A DNA stretch of 39,797 nucleotides from positions 1-39,797 of the forward strand of contig CANQIH010000003.1 in NCBI GenBank assembly GCA_947624035.1, given 5' to 3'. Position numbers and translations under genes: made by a program. Origin of the DNA: an uncultured Oscillospiraceae bacterium. GTDB lineage: Bacteria; Bacillota; Clostridia; Oscillospirales; Oscillospiraceae. The notes under the pieces are model-generated. The model worked only from the letters and a program-made list of their open reading frames with translations, searched no databases and was not told the DNA's origin. Positions 16,213-24,361 of the stretch are shown in pieces. Position 1 is the stretch's first letter; every line of letters starts with the position of its first letter.

Positions 16213-17340
16213 ATGGAGCTGCATACCAGAACGGCGGCTGTGGTCCGGCTGGACCGGCTGGCCGCCAATATCGCAAAGACGAAGGCCCTGCTGCGGCCCG
16301 GCGTGGAGCTCATCGCCGTGGTGAAGGCGGACGCCTACGGCCTGGGGGCCGCGGGGGTCTATGAGACCATGCGGAAAAGCGGCGTGAGCCGCTATGCCAC
16401 CGCCTATTGGGAGGAGGGCGCCGCCCTCCGGGCCGCCGGGGCCGCAGAGCCCATTTTGCTGCTGGCGGACACCTGCGACAGCGACCTTGCCAAGGTGGTG
16501 GAGCACCGGCTCACCCCGGCCATATACACCGTGGACGCCGCCCGGAAGCTGGACGCGCTGGCTGCCGCCGCCGGGGTCGTGCAGCCCGTGCAGATCAAGA
16601 TCGACACGGGCATGAACCGCATCGGCCTGCATTGGGGCGAGCCCGCCGTGGGACCGGCGAAGGCCATCGCGGCCATGGAGCATTTGAAGATCGAGGGGGC
16701 CTTCACCCACTTTTTCAAGGCCGACGAGCCGGACGACCCTGCCACGGAGATACAGGCGGAGCGGTTTGCCGGCACCGTGGCCCGCATCCGGGCCGCGGGG
16801 GTTTTCATCCCCATGGTCCACGCCTCCAACTCCTCCGGTCTCATATTGCGGCCCCAGCACCAGCTGGACGCCGTGCGGGTGGGGGACATCCTCTACGGCC
16901 TCATCACTGTGGACGACGGGCCCTGGGACGCGCTGGGCATGGAGGAGGTGCTGACCTGGGTCAGCGCCGTGGCCTACGTGAAGACCGTGCCCGCCGGGGA
17001 GACCATCGGCTACGGCGGGACCTATACCACCGTCCGGGACACGGTGGTGGCCACCATCCCCGTGGGCTACGCCGACGGGTACAGCCGCCGCCTGTCCAAC
17101 TGCGGGGTGGTGCGCATCCACGGCCAGGACGCCCCCATCGTGGGCCGGGTGTGCATGGACCAGTTCATGGTGGACGTGACGGACATCCCCGGGGTGATCC
17201 GGGGGGATAGGGTAGACCTGCTGGGGGACGGCGTGTCCATCCGGCGCATGAGCGCGCTGTCCGGCGTCAGCGTGGACGAGCTGGCCTGCGGCATCTCCAA
17301 GCGGGTGCCCCGGGTGTACGTGGACGAGGATATCCAGTGA
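16213..17340 (+). CDS. alr: Alanine racemase
   Basis: 375 residues, fold-type III PLP racemase that makes D-alanine for peptidoglycan. PLP lysine Lys38 (VVKADAYGLG); second catalytic base Tyr267 (GETIGYGGTY); phosphate loop near NSSGLI and GYADGYSRR; C-terminal RVCMDQFMVDVTD. ATG at 16213 (MELHTRT) matches the family start; upstream GTG codons lie in the promoter. The RBS (GGAG) is close, 4 nt. It is followed 13 nt later by an NhaC antiporter in the same operon, an uncommon partner. Related enzymes racemise serine or other amino acids, so an isolate-specific substrate is possible, but the sequence is ordinary Alr. Confidence 0.93.
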   Translation: MELHTRTAAVVRLDRLAANIAKTKALLRPGVELIAVVKADAYGLGAAGVYETMRKSGVSRYATAYWEEGAALRAAGAAEPILLLADTCDSDLAKVVEHRLTPAIYTVDAARKLDALAAAAGVVQPVQIKIDTGMNRIGLHWGEPAVGPAKAIAAMEHLKIEGAFTHFFKADEPDDPATEIQAERFAGTVARIRAAGVFIPMVHASNSSGLILRPQHQLDAVRVGDILYGLITVDDGPWDALGMEEVLTWVSAVAYVKTVPAGETIGYGGTYTTVRDTVVATIPVGYADGYSRRLSNCGVVRIHGQDAPIVGRVCMDQFMVDVTDIPGVIRGDRVDLLGDGVSIRRMSALSGVSVDELACGISKRVPRVYVDEDIQ

Positions 17341-17353
17341 CAGGAGAGATGAT

Positions 17354-18817
17354 ATGAGCGAACGCGGCAAGGACAGGACCCCCCGAATGCCCAAGGTCTG
17401 GGAGGCCCTTATCACACTGGCCTTCCTGGTGGCCATGCTGGCCATCGGCATCATGGTCTACGGCGTGGACCCCCACGTGCCCATGTTCATGGGCGTCATC
17501 GGCGCGGCCCTCATGGCCATGCGCCTGGGCTATAAGTGGAGCGAGATCGAAAAGTCCATGATGGGCGGCATCTACAAGGCGCTGCAGTCCATCATCATCC
17601 TGGCCATCATCGGCATCCTCATCGGCGTGTGGCTGGACGCCGGGACCGTCCCGGCCATGATCTACTACGGGCTGAAGATACTGAAGCCCTCCATCTTCTT
17701 CATAGCGACGCTGCTCATCTGCTCCATCACCAGCCTCGCCACCGGCACCAGCTGGGGCACCATCGGCACCATGGGCGTGGCCCTCATGGGCATCGGCTAC
17801 GGCCTGGACATGAGCCCGGCCATGACCGCCGGGGCCATCCTGTCCGGGGCCTACTTCGGCGACAAGATGTCGCCGCTGTCGGACACCACCAACCTGGCCC
17901 CCGCCATGGCCGGTACGGACGTGATGACCCACGTGAAGTTCATGCTGCTGCCCACCGGCATCGTGTATATCATATGTATCGTCTTTTTCGGCGTCCTGGG
18001 CGTCATGCAGTACCGGGGCGGCGCGGCGGACATGAGTAAGGTCACGGAGCTGGAGACCGCCCTGAGCGGCATGTTCAACATAAATCCCCTGCTGCTCCTG
18101 CCGCCGGTGGTGGTCATCGTGGCGGTGGCCTGCAAGGTGCCGGCCATCCCGGGCATCACATTGGGCATCGTCACCGGCGCCGTGGTGGGGCTCATCTTCC
18201 AGCCAGACTGTAACCTGGGCACCCTCTTCTCCTGCGGCATGAACGGCTTTGTATGCGAGACCGGCATCTATGAGATCGACGAGCTATTGAACAGCGGCGG
18301 GCTCATGAACATGATGTTCTCCATCTCCATGACCATCATCGCCATGATGTTCGGCGGTATCATGGAGGACACCCACCAGCTGGAGGTCATCGTGGACAAG
18401 CTGAAGGTCCTGGCCAAGACCCCCGCCACATTGGTGGCCCTCACCGAGGCCACCTGCGTGGCCTCCAACGCCCTCATGCCGGAGCAGTACATCTCCATCG
18501 TGGTCCCCGGCCGGATGTACGCCGAGGAGTATAAAAAGCGGGGCCTGGCGCCCCAGTGCCTCTCCAACGCGTTGGAGAGCGCCGGTACGGTCAGCTCCTG
18601 CCTCATCCCCTGGAACACCTGCGGCGTGTTCATCCTGGGCACCCTGGGCCTGGGGGTGGCGGACTACGCGCCCTACGCCATGTTCAACTGGCTCATGCCC
18701 ATCGCCGGCATCGTCATGGCCTTCCTGGGCATCACCGTGGCGGACGCCGACGGCGTGCGCATGATCCGCCGCAGCAAGCAGAACCTCCGCCCCGAGGGCG
18801 GGGACACCGGCGCCTGA
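17354..18817 (+). CDS. nhaC: NhaC-family Na+/H+ antiporter
   Basis: 487 residues, about 11-12 TM segments. NhaC signatures: TGTSWGTIGTMGVALMGIG, then GAYFGDKMSPLSDTTNLA with the SPxSDTT motif, and later VASNALMPEQYIS and SSCLIPWNTCG. Family members exchange Na+ for protons or, as in MleN, organic acids. ATG at 17354 is 13 nt after alr, with an AGGAG site, so they are co-transcribed and end at a strong terminator. Substrate specificity is not readable; the link to alanine racemase may mean an amino-acid or pH-related role (inference). Confidence 0.92.
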   Translation: MSERGKDRTPRMPKVWEALITLAFLVAMLAIGIMVYGVDPHVPMFMGVIGAALMAMRLGYKWSEIEKSMMGGIYKALQSIIILAIIGILIGVWLDAGTVPAMIYYGLKILKPSIFFIATLLICSITSLATGTSWGTIGTMGVALMGIGYGLDMSPAMTAGAILSGAYFGDKMSPLSDTTNLAPAMAGTDVMTHVKFMLLPTGIVYIICIVFFGVLGVMQYRGGAADMSKVTELETALSGMFNINPLLLLPPVVVIVAVACKVPAIPGITLGIVTGAVVGLIFQPDCNLGTLFSCGMNGFVCETGIYEIDELLNSGGLMNMMFSISMTIIAMMFGGIMEDTHQLEVIVDKLKVLAKTPATLVALTEATCVASNALMPEQYISIVVPGRMYAEEYKKRGLAPQCLSNALESAGTVSSCLIPWNTCGVFILGTLGLGVADYAPYAMFNWLMPIAGIVMAFLGITVADADGVRMIRRSKQNLRPEGGDTGA

Positions 18818-18835
18818 CGTCGCGAAGCGCCGCAC

Positions 18836-18861
18836 AAAGGCTGTCCAAACGGACAGCCTTT
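18836..18861 (+). terminator. Terminator of alr-nhaC
   Basis: Perfect 11-bp stem (18836-18846 with 18851-18861), AAAC loop, and stem ending in TTT. Confidence 0.82.
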
Positions 18862-18884
18862 ACAGTTCGTTAATAAAACCCCGG

Positions 18885-18901
18885 ACCATATATGGTATGC
18901 T
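18885..18901 (+). promoter_or_regulatory. Palindrome overlapping the C39 peptidase promoter
   Basis: The 12-bp palindrome ACCATATATGGT (18885-18896) overlaps TGGTATGCT (18893-18901), a possible extended -10. The RBS AAGGAGG and ATG at 18930 follow. This arrangement fits repressor control; the regulator is unknown. Confidence 0.4.
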
Positions 18902-18929
18902 TATTAGATAGAGATAAGGAGGGCGGACC

Positions 18930-20336
18930 ATGACAAAGCGGATGATATCCCTTCTTCTGCTGGCGGTGCTGGCGGCGTCGTGTCTCTGTGTGCCGGCCAT
19001 GGCGTCGTCCGGGCCCATGGATGAGGCCCGGTCCGCCGAGGTGAAAAACGGCCTGGTGACCGGGGATGACGGCCGGGTCTACTGCTACGCGGACGGCCGG
19101 ATGCTCACCGGCATACAGACCGTGGGCGGCAAGACCTATTATTTCTCCGCTAAGGACGGCCACCGGATGGCGGGCGGCTTCGTGACGGACGGAAAGCAGA
19201 GATACTACGCCTCCGCCAAGGACGGCCACCTGATGAAAAACGGCTTCGTCACCGTGAAGGGCGAGCGGTACTACCTGGCCCCGGACGGCCACGTCATGAA
19301 GGGCGGCTTCATCTCCGACGGCGGCCAGCGGTATTACCTGGACAAGGCCGACGGCCATGTGCACAGCGGCGAGTTCGTGACGGTGGGGAGCCGCCGGTAC
19401 TTCCTCAGCCCCGAGGACGGGCACTGCCTCACCGGCTGCGTCATGGAGGACCGGGGCCAGCTCTATTACCTGGCCGCCTCCGACGGCCACGTGATGTGCG
19501 GCGGCTGGATCAGCGCCGCCTCGGGCCGGTACTACGCCGGAGCGGACGGTGCGCTGTACACCGGCGTCCGGGACGTGGGCGGCCAGACCTACTACTTCGA
19601 CCCGGACGCCGCCTGGCTGCGCCGGGGCGTGGTGCTGTCCTTCGGGGGCAAGCTACACTATTTTGACGAGACCGACGGACACATGGTCAGGGGCAGCTGG
19701 GTCCAGGATAAGGCCGGCCGGCGCTACTACGCCGGAGCGGACGGGGCCTTGGTGACGGGCCGGGCGTCCGTGGACGGCGCCACGTACATCTTTGACGAGC
19801 GGGACGGCCACCTCATCGAGGGGCCCATCGAACGGCTGCCCCTGGAGAACCAGGACCTGGTCCACCGGCTCAGCCAGGAGAGCCGGGGCAGCTGCCTTGC
19901 CACCAGCTTTTCCATGGCGGCCAACCTGATCCTGGGCTGGGACAAGTACGGCGCCTTCGACTGGTGCGCCCCCGGCAGCGACGCGGCGAACGTCAGCCAG
20001 TACAACACCTTTGAGGGCACGGACGGCTGCATCTACAGGCCGTCCATCGGGGGCTACAGCTACGACGCCCTGGTGAAGGGCATCGAGGAGGCCATAAACG
20101 GCGGCTGGCCCATCGTGGTGTCCGTCCGGGGCACCTCCACCGCCAGCACCCACTATGTGCTGCTGGTGGGCTGGACCGACGCGAGCCACACCGATTACCT
20201 CATCGTGGACCCGGCGGGGGGCGGGACCGCCACTATCGCCGAGAGCGCCGTGGCCATGCGGGGCTACCGGCACTATGAGCTGGGCAACCGCAACGGCACG
20301 TACATGTACGTCAGCTTCACCCGGTCGAAAAAATGA
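18930..20336 (+). CDS. Secreted C39-like cysteine peptidase with cell-wall-binding repeats
   Basis: 468 residues. A signal peptide (1-25, cut likely after AMA) is followed by twelve repeats of about 20-22 residues from about 40 to 298, each with a pattern like GGF(V/I)T..G.RYY....DGH.M. They resemble choline/glucan-binding (CW_binding_1-type) repeats but use DGH where those often have DG. The C-terminal part (about 305-468) is a C39-like papain-fold domain: Cys322 in GSCLATSFSMAAN, His408 in STHYVLLVGW, and Asp427 in LIVDPAGGG. A surface-attached protease or amidase is predicted. Alone between terminators, convergent with a membrane XRE regulator. Substrate unknown. Confidence 0.88.
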   Translation: MTKRMISLLLLAVLAASCLCVPAMASSGPMDEARSAEVKNGLVTGDDGRVYCYADGRMLTGIQTVGGKTYYFSAKDGHRMAGGFVTDGKQRYYASAKDGHLMKNGFVTVKGERYYLAPDGHVMKGGFISDGGQRYYLDKADGHVHSGEFVTVGSRRYFLSPEDGHCLTGCVMEDRGQLYYLAASDGHVMCGGWISAASGRYYAGADGALYTGVRDVGGQTYYFDPDAAWLRRGVVLSFGGKLHYFDETDGHMVRGSWVQDKAGRRYYAGADGALVTGRASVDGATYIFDERDGHLIEGPIERLPLENQDLVHRLSQESRGSCLATSFSMAANLILGWDKYGAFDWCAPGSDAANVSQYNTFEGTDGCIYRPSIGGYSYDALVKGIEEAINGGWPIVVSVRGTSTASTHYVLLVGWTDASHTDYLIVDPAGGGTATIAESAVAMRGYRHYELGNRNGTYMYVSFTRSKK

Positions 20337-20347
20337 ACCAGATAAGG

Positions 20348-20379
20348 ACCGCCCCGGAAACAGCCGTTTCCGGGGCGGT
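20348..20379. terminator. Bidirectional terminator between convergent genes
   Basis: Perfect 14-bp stem (20348-20361 with 20366-20379) and AGCC loop, 11 nt after the peptidase stop and 5 nt after the XRE gene stop (minus). Confidence 0.85.
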
Positions 20380-20384
20380 AATCT

Positions 20385-21308
20385 TTATTCGTGATGGTCT
20401 TCGCCGTGGTGGTCCTCCGCGTGGTGCTCCACCCACTGGGCGCTGTCCAGACGGACGTCGCAGGATTCGACGCGGAGCAGGGTGCCGCAGCCGTCCTCAT
20501 CGCAATGGTCATAGTCCCGGACCGTGCGCACGTCGATGCTGCCCTCGCCGGCAAAATTGCGGATGACGCCCTGGAAATCCCCGCCGGTGAGGCTCTCGCC
20601 GTTGGAGGTCAGTATGTCCGTGAACACCCGGACCGGCTGCCCGTCCAGGTACCACTGGCAGCGGGCCCCGTCCAAGTCGCAGGTGAGGCCATAGGGGGCG
20701 TACTCTGCGGCCATGGCCGCCAGCGCCTCGGGGTCGATGTCCCCGCTGGTGACGGCTGTTCCCTCGTAGACATACTCCGTGGCGGGGCTCTCCGCCGCGT
20801 CCGGGTCGGAGACGGCGGTCTCCTCCAAAGCAGGGCCGGCGGGCTGCTCCATCACGGCCTCCTCCACAGCAAGGCCGGGCGCCTGCTCCGCAGCGGCCCC
20901 ACCCACATTTACAGCGCGGTGTGTGCCCGCGGTGCGGCTTATTACCCCGATGAGGACGATGAGGACCGGCAGGACCAGGCAGGCCGCCAGAACCAACCGC
21001 CGGTGCTTTTTGGGCGCCTCTGGGACTGGCGCGGGTCCGGTCTCCGGCGCGGGCGCCGCCTGGGGCGGCTCCTCCGGCGGCGGGGGCGGGGGCGCCTCGG
21101 TCTGGGCGGGGGCGTCGTCTTTTAATAGGTAGTCCGTGGTGACGGAGAAGAGCTCGCTCATCTTGATGATCTTGTCCAGCTCCGGCACCGCCTGGGCCAT
21201 CTCCCACTTGCTGACGGACTGGCGGCTCACGTCCAGCCGGTCCGCCAGGTCGATCTGGCTCCAGCCCTGCTTTTTCCGCAGGTCCGTGATCTTATCGGCC
21301 AAAGGCAT
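20385..21308 (-). CDS. Membrane-anchored XRE-family regulator
   Basis: 307 residues. N-terminal Cro/C1 helix-turn-helix (7-60, with WSQIDLADRLDVSRQSVSKWE), a Pro/Ala/Glu-rich linker (68-98), a basic stop signal KKHRR and one TM segment (about 104-124). The 180-residue acidic outer domain ends in a His-rich tail (HHAEDHHGEDHHE). This topology, DNA-binding inside and sensor outside, is common for one-component regulators of surface or cell-wall functions. The tail could bind metal ions (inference). ATG at 21308 follows AAAGGAGG. Convergent with the secreted C39 peptidase, which may be a target. Confidence 0.88.
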   Translation of the reverse strand: MPLADKITDLRKKQGWSQIDLADRLDVSRQSVSKWEMAQAVPELDKIIKMSELFSVTTDYLLKDDAPAQTEAPPPPPPEEPPQAAPAPETGPAPVPEAPKKHRRLVLAACLVLPVLIVLIGVISRTAGTHRAVNVGGAAAEQAPGLAVEEAVMEQPAGPALEETAVSDPDAAESPATEYVYEGTAVTSGDIDPEALAAMAAEYAPYGLTCDLDGARCQWYLDGQPVRVFTDILTSNGESLTGGDFQGVIRNFAGEGSIDVRTVRDYDHCDEDGCGTLLRVESCDVRLDSAQWVEHHAEDHHGEDHHE

Positions 21309-21358
21309 AGCATAAAGCCTCCTTTATATCAGATTTTCGGCAGCGCGACCTTATCCTG

Positions 21359-21387
21359 ATTATACCAGCTGCCGGTCTCTTTGGGAA
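21359..21387 (-). promoter_or_regulatory. Promoter for the XRE regulator
   Basis: Minus strand TTCCCA (21382-21387), 17-nt spacer, perfect TATAAT (21359-21364) with extended TGG. Confidence 0.65.
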
Positions 21388-21450
21388 CCAAGCGGACCGG
21401 GAAATGTGTCAACCGGCGGTTGCATAGCCCGAAAACAGCCGCTTTTGAGA

Positions 21451-21479
21451 GTGACAAGGGGAAACAAACGTGCTATAAT
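21451..21479 (+). promoter_or_regulatory. Promoter for the EamA transporter
   Basis: GTGACA (21451-21456), 17-nt spacer, perfect TATAAT (21474-21479) preceded by TGC. The start site near 21486 decides that the gene begins at GTG 21511, not at an in-frame codon at 21406. Confidence 0.72.
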
Positions 21480-21510
21480 CCTTCTCGCTGTGGAAAGAGA
21501 GGTATCCCCT

Positions 21511-22452
21511 GTGAAATCCCGTTCGCTGAAAAATCCCGCCCTCCTGCTGCTGACCGCCCTCATCTGGGGCGTGGCCTTTGTGGCCCAGAAGGACGGCATG
21601 AACTACATAGAGCCCTTCACCTACAACGGCGTGCGCAGCATCATGGGCGGCCTGGCCCTGCTGGCGGTGCTGCCCCTGCTGGACAGGCTTCGCAGCCGGT
21701 CCGGGACCTTTGAGAAGGGCAGCCGCCGGGATATCCTGGTGGGGGGCGCGGCCTGCGGCGTGGTGCTGTTCATCTCGTCCATGCTCCAGCAGTACGGCAT
21801 CGCCCTCCAGGATCCGGCCACCAACGTGGGCAAGGCGGGGTTCATCACCGCCTGCTACTGCGCCATCGTGCCTGTGATGGGCCTTTTCATCAAGCGCAAA
21901 TCCCCTCTGCTGGTGTGGCTGGGAGTGGCTGTGGCCGTGGCGGGCTTTTTCTTCCTGTGCCTCATGGACGGCATCGCGGCCGGACAGGGCCTGGACCTGG
22001 GCATGAGCGACTTTCTGCTGCTGCTGTGTGCCCTGGGGTTCTCCGTGCACATCCTGGTCATCGACCACTTCTCGCCCCTGGCGGACGGAGTGCGCATCAG
22101 CTGTGTGCAGTTTCTGGTGTGCGGCGTGCTGTGCCTGCCCTTCATGTTCATCCTGGAGACGCCCCGGCTGGAGGGCATCCTGGCCGCCTGGCTGCCCCTG
22201 ACCTACGCGGGGCTCATGAGCTGCGGCGTGGCGTACACATTGCAGGTGGTGGCCCAGAAGGGGGTACACCCGGCGGTGGCGTCCCTGCTTCTCAGCCTGG
22301 AGAGCGTGTTCTCTGTGCTGGCGGGGTATGTGCTCATGCCCGGGTCCACTCTGTCCCGGTGGGAGCTCATCGGCTGCGTGCTGGTGTTCGCCGCCGTGGT
22401 GATGGTGGAGCTGGCTCCCGCGTCCGGTGAGAGCGACACGCCCCATGCGTGA
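21511..22452 (+). CDS. EamA/DMT-family transporter
   Basis: 313 residues with ten predicted TM segments in two EamA repeats. Features of the drug/metabolite transporter superfamily: ALIWGVAFVAQKDGM in TM1 and YTLQVVAQKGVHPAVASLLLSLESVFSVLAG in TMs 8-9. Such proteins export amino acids, nucleosides or small metabolites; the substrate is unknown. GTG start at 21511 lies downstream of the promoter with a GAGAGG site. Alone in its operon. Confidence 0.9.
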   Translation: MKSRSLKNPALLLLTALIWGVAFVAQKDGMNYIEPFTYNGVRSIMGGLALLAVLPLLDRLRSRSGTFEKGSRRDILVGGAACGVVLFISSMLQQYGIALQDPATNVGKAGFITACYCAIVPVMGLFIKRKSPLLVWLGVAVAVAGFFFLCLMDGIAAGQGLDLGMSDFLLLLCALGFSVHILVIDHFSPLADGVRISCVQFLVCGVLCLPFMFILETPRLEGILAAWLPLTYAGLMSCGVAYTLQVVAQKGVHPAVASLLLSLESVFSVLAGYVLMPGSTLSRWELIGCVLVFAAVVMVELAPASGESDTPHA

Positions 22453-22484
22453 GCACAGGGCGTGTGAGATAGGTTTTTCCGCGA

Positions 22485-22511
22485 CCCTCCCTCCGGGGAG
22501 GGCCGTTTTCA
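22485..22511 (+). terminator. Terminator of the EamA gene
   Basis: CCCTCCC (22485-22491) pairs with GGGAGGG (22496-22502), followed by CCGTTTTCATTT. It also lies at the stop of the convergent antiporter gene and could serve both. Confidence 0.7.
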
Positions 22512-24269
22512 TTTGATTGCCTCGGCGTCCGGGTCCCGGCCCCAGACGCGGAGCACCACGAAAAAGGCCGCCACGGACAGGGCGAGGCTTATGAGCGGCG
22601 GGCAGCCGAAGCCGGCGGGGAGACACCCCAGCAGCATGCTGACGGCGGCCACGGTGATGGCGTAGGGCAGCTGGGTCCGCACGTGGTCCAGGTTGTCGCA
22701 GCCGGAGCCCATGCTGGAGAGGATGGTGGTGTCGGTGACGGGGGAGCAGTGGTCCCCGAAGATGGAGCCCGACAGCACGCAGGCCACGCACAGGCTCACG
22801 AACCGGGAGGGGCCGGCGATCTGGCCGGCCTCCACGAACCGGTAGGCCACCGGGACCACCAGGGGCATGACGATGAGCATGGTGCCGTAGGACCCGGCGG
22901 CGAAGGAGATGGCGCAGCAGACAGCGAAGATCAGCGCGGGCATCAGCTGGTATGGCACGCCCAGGTCCACGATCTTCACGATGTAGGAGCAGGTGCCCAG
23001 CTCATCCACCACGCCGGAGAGGCCCCAGGCCAAAATCAGGATGGCCGCCGTGGGCACCAGCAGCTGTACGCCGTCCAGCCACACGGATACGCTCTCCGTG
23101 AAGGTGAAGCGGCCCTTGACCACCCCAATGAGGATGGCCACCAGGCTCGCCACCATGGTGGATACGAACAGGATGAAGGGGGTATCGGTGCTGCCGATAG
23201 CGATGCGTATCTTCTCCAGGCCGAAGGGGGCGTCCGCCGCCAGCAGACCATCCGCCACGGCGGTCCGGGAGCCGTCCACGTAAAAGCCGGCGACGGACAG
23301 GACGATCAGCACCAGCAGGGGCAGCAGGGCGTCCCAGGCGCTGGCGGCGTGGCGCACGGGCTTGAAGTCCTTCGTGAACAATGTGCCCTCGGGGGGCGCG
23401 TCGGTGCCGGAGCGCTTGCTCTCGCCCCGCCGGGCCCGGACCTCGGCCCGGAGCATGGGGCCGAACTCCCGCTTGGACAGGCTGCTCAGCAGGATGAACG
23501 CCAGGCACAGGATGTTATAAAAGCAGAAGGGGATGCTCCCCAGAAAGAGGCTGTAGGCGCTGGCCTCCGCCCCGGATTGAGCGAGACCCGAGTCGATGCA
23601 GCTCAGCTCCACCGCCACCCAGCTGGAGATCACGGCGATGCCCGCCACGGGCGCGGCCGTGGAGTCCACCAGATAGGCCAGCTTCTCCCGGCTCATGCGC
23701 AGCTTGTCGGTGATGGGCTTCATCACCGGGCCGATGATCAGGCTGTTGGCGTAGTCGTCGAAGAAGATGAGCATGCCCAGCAGCTCCCCGATCAGGTTGG
23801 CGCTCCGGGGGGAGCGGATGCGGCGGGTGAGCTTTTCCGCCAGGGCGTAGAACCCGCCGGTCTTGTTGATGACGCCCACCAGCCCGCCGATGGCGAGGCA
23901 CATGAGCAGCGTGGTGGCGTTGCCGCTGTCGGAGAATACGGCCACCACGTCCCGGCAGGCGCCGGAGGCCGTGCGCACCAGGTTCACCGGCAGGGCGGCG
24001 AGGCCCGGGTCCGCCGCGGAGGCCAGTAGGAAGGTGCCGCACAGCATCCCCAGCAGCAGGGAGCTGACCACCTCCTGGGTCAGAAAGGCCAGCAATATGG
24101 CCGCCAAGGGCGGCACCAGCGTCAGCGGGCCCGCCACGGCGCCGCCGGACTGGAACGTGCCCAATAGCAGGACTAGCGCCAGAAGGGCCGTCACCGCCGC
24201 GGTGACGGTGCTCTTCCTTCGGTACCAGGGGGGCTTTTGCCCGGCCTGGAGGGCAGTTTTTTCGTTCAC
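22509..24269 (-). CDS. Large NhaC-family antiporter
   Basis: 586 residues, about 12-13 TM segments. Hallmarks: FFDDYANSLIIGPVMKP, the DSTAAPVAGIAVISSW block, and late GDHCSPVTDTTILSSMGSG with SPxTDTT. It is about 100 residues longer than the NhaC at 17354, with a central cytosolic loop around residues 275-305. Known members exchange Na+ and protons, or malate and lactate. GTG start at 24269 follows AAGGAGG. It lies 92 nt after carbamate kinase on the same strand, but a terminator stands between, so membership in the agmatine operon is doubtful. Confidence 0.9.
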   Translation of the reverse strand: MNEKTALQAGQKPPWYRRKSTVTAAVTALLALVLLLGTFQSGGAVAGPLTLVPPLAAILLAFLTQEVVSSLLLGMLCGTFLLASAADPGLAALPVNLVRTASGACRDVVAVFSDSGNATTLLMCLAIGGLVGVINKTGGFYALAEKLTRRIRSPRSANLIGELLGMLIFFDDYANSLIIGPVMKPITDKLRMSREKLAYLVDSTAAPVAGIAVISSWVAVELSCIDSGLAQSGAEASAYSLFLGSIPFCFYNILCLAFILLSSLSKREFGPMLRAEVRARRGESKRSGTDAPPEGTLFTKDFKPVRHAASAWDALLPLLVLIVLSVAGFYVDGSRTAVADGLLAADAPFGLEKIRIAIGSTDTPFILFVSTMVASLVAILIGVVKGRFTFTESVSVWLDGVQLLVPTAAILILAWGLSGVVDELGTCSYIVKIVDLGVPYQLMPALIFAVCCAISFAAGSYGTMLIVMPLVVPVAYRFVEAGQIAGPSRFVSLCVACVLSGSIFGDHCSPVTDTTILSSMGSGCDNLDHVRTQLPYAITVAAVSMLLGCLPAGFGCPPLISLALSVAAFFVVLRVWGRDPDAEAIK

Positions 24270-24321
24270 TGTGCGCCTCCTTTATATGACTGCGGCGTCC
24301 GCCGCAGCAGGAGAGAAAGGC

Positions 24322-24348
24322 AAAGGCTCCCGGGAGCCGGGAGCCTTT
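24322..24348 (-). terminator. Terminator of the agmatine operon
   Basis: Perfect 12-bp stem (24322-24333 with 24337-24348), 3-nt loop, stem base of AAA/TTT followed by TTTGCCTTTCT on the minus strand; 13 nt after the carbamate kinase stop. Confidence 0.8.
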
Positions 24349-24361
24349 ATTGCGTGTCGTA

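Noticed and set aside
21406-22452. An earlier start for the EamA gene at 21406
   Set aside because: It would lie upstream of the TATAAT promoter box at 21474-21479; GTG at 21511 fits promoter and family length.
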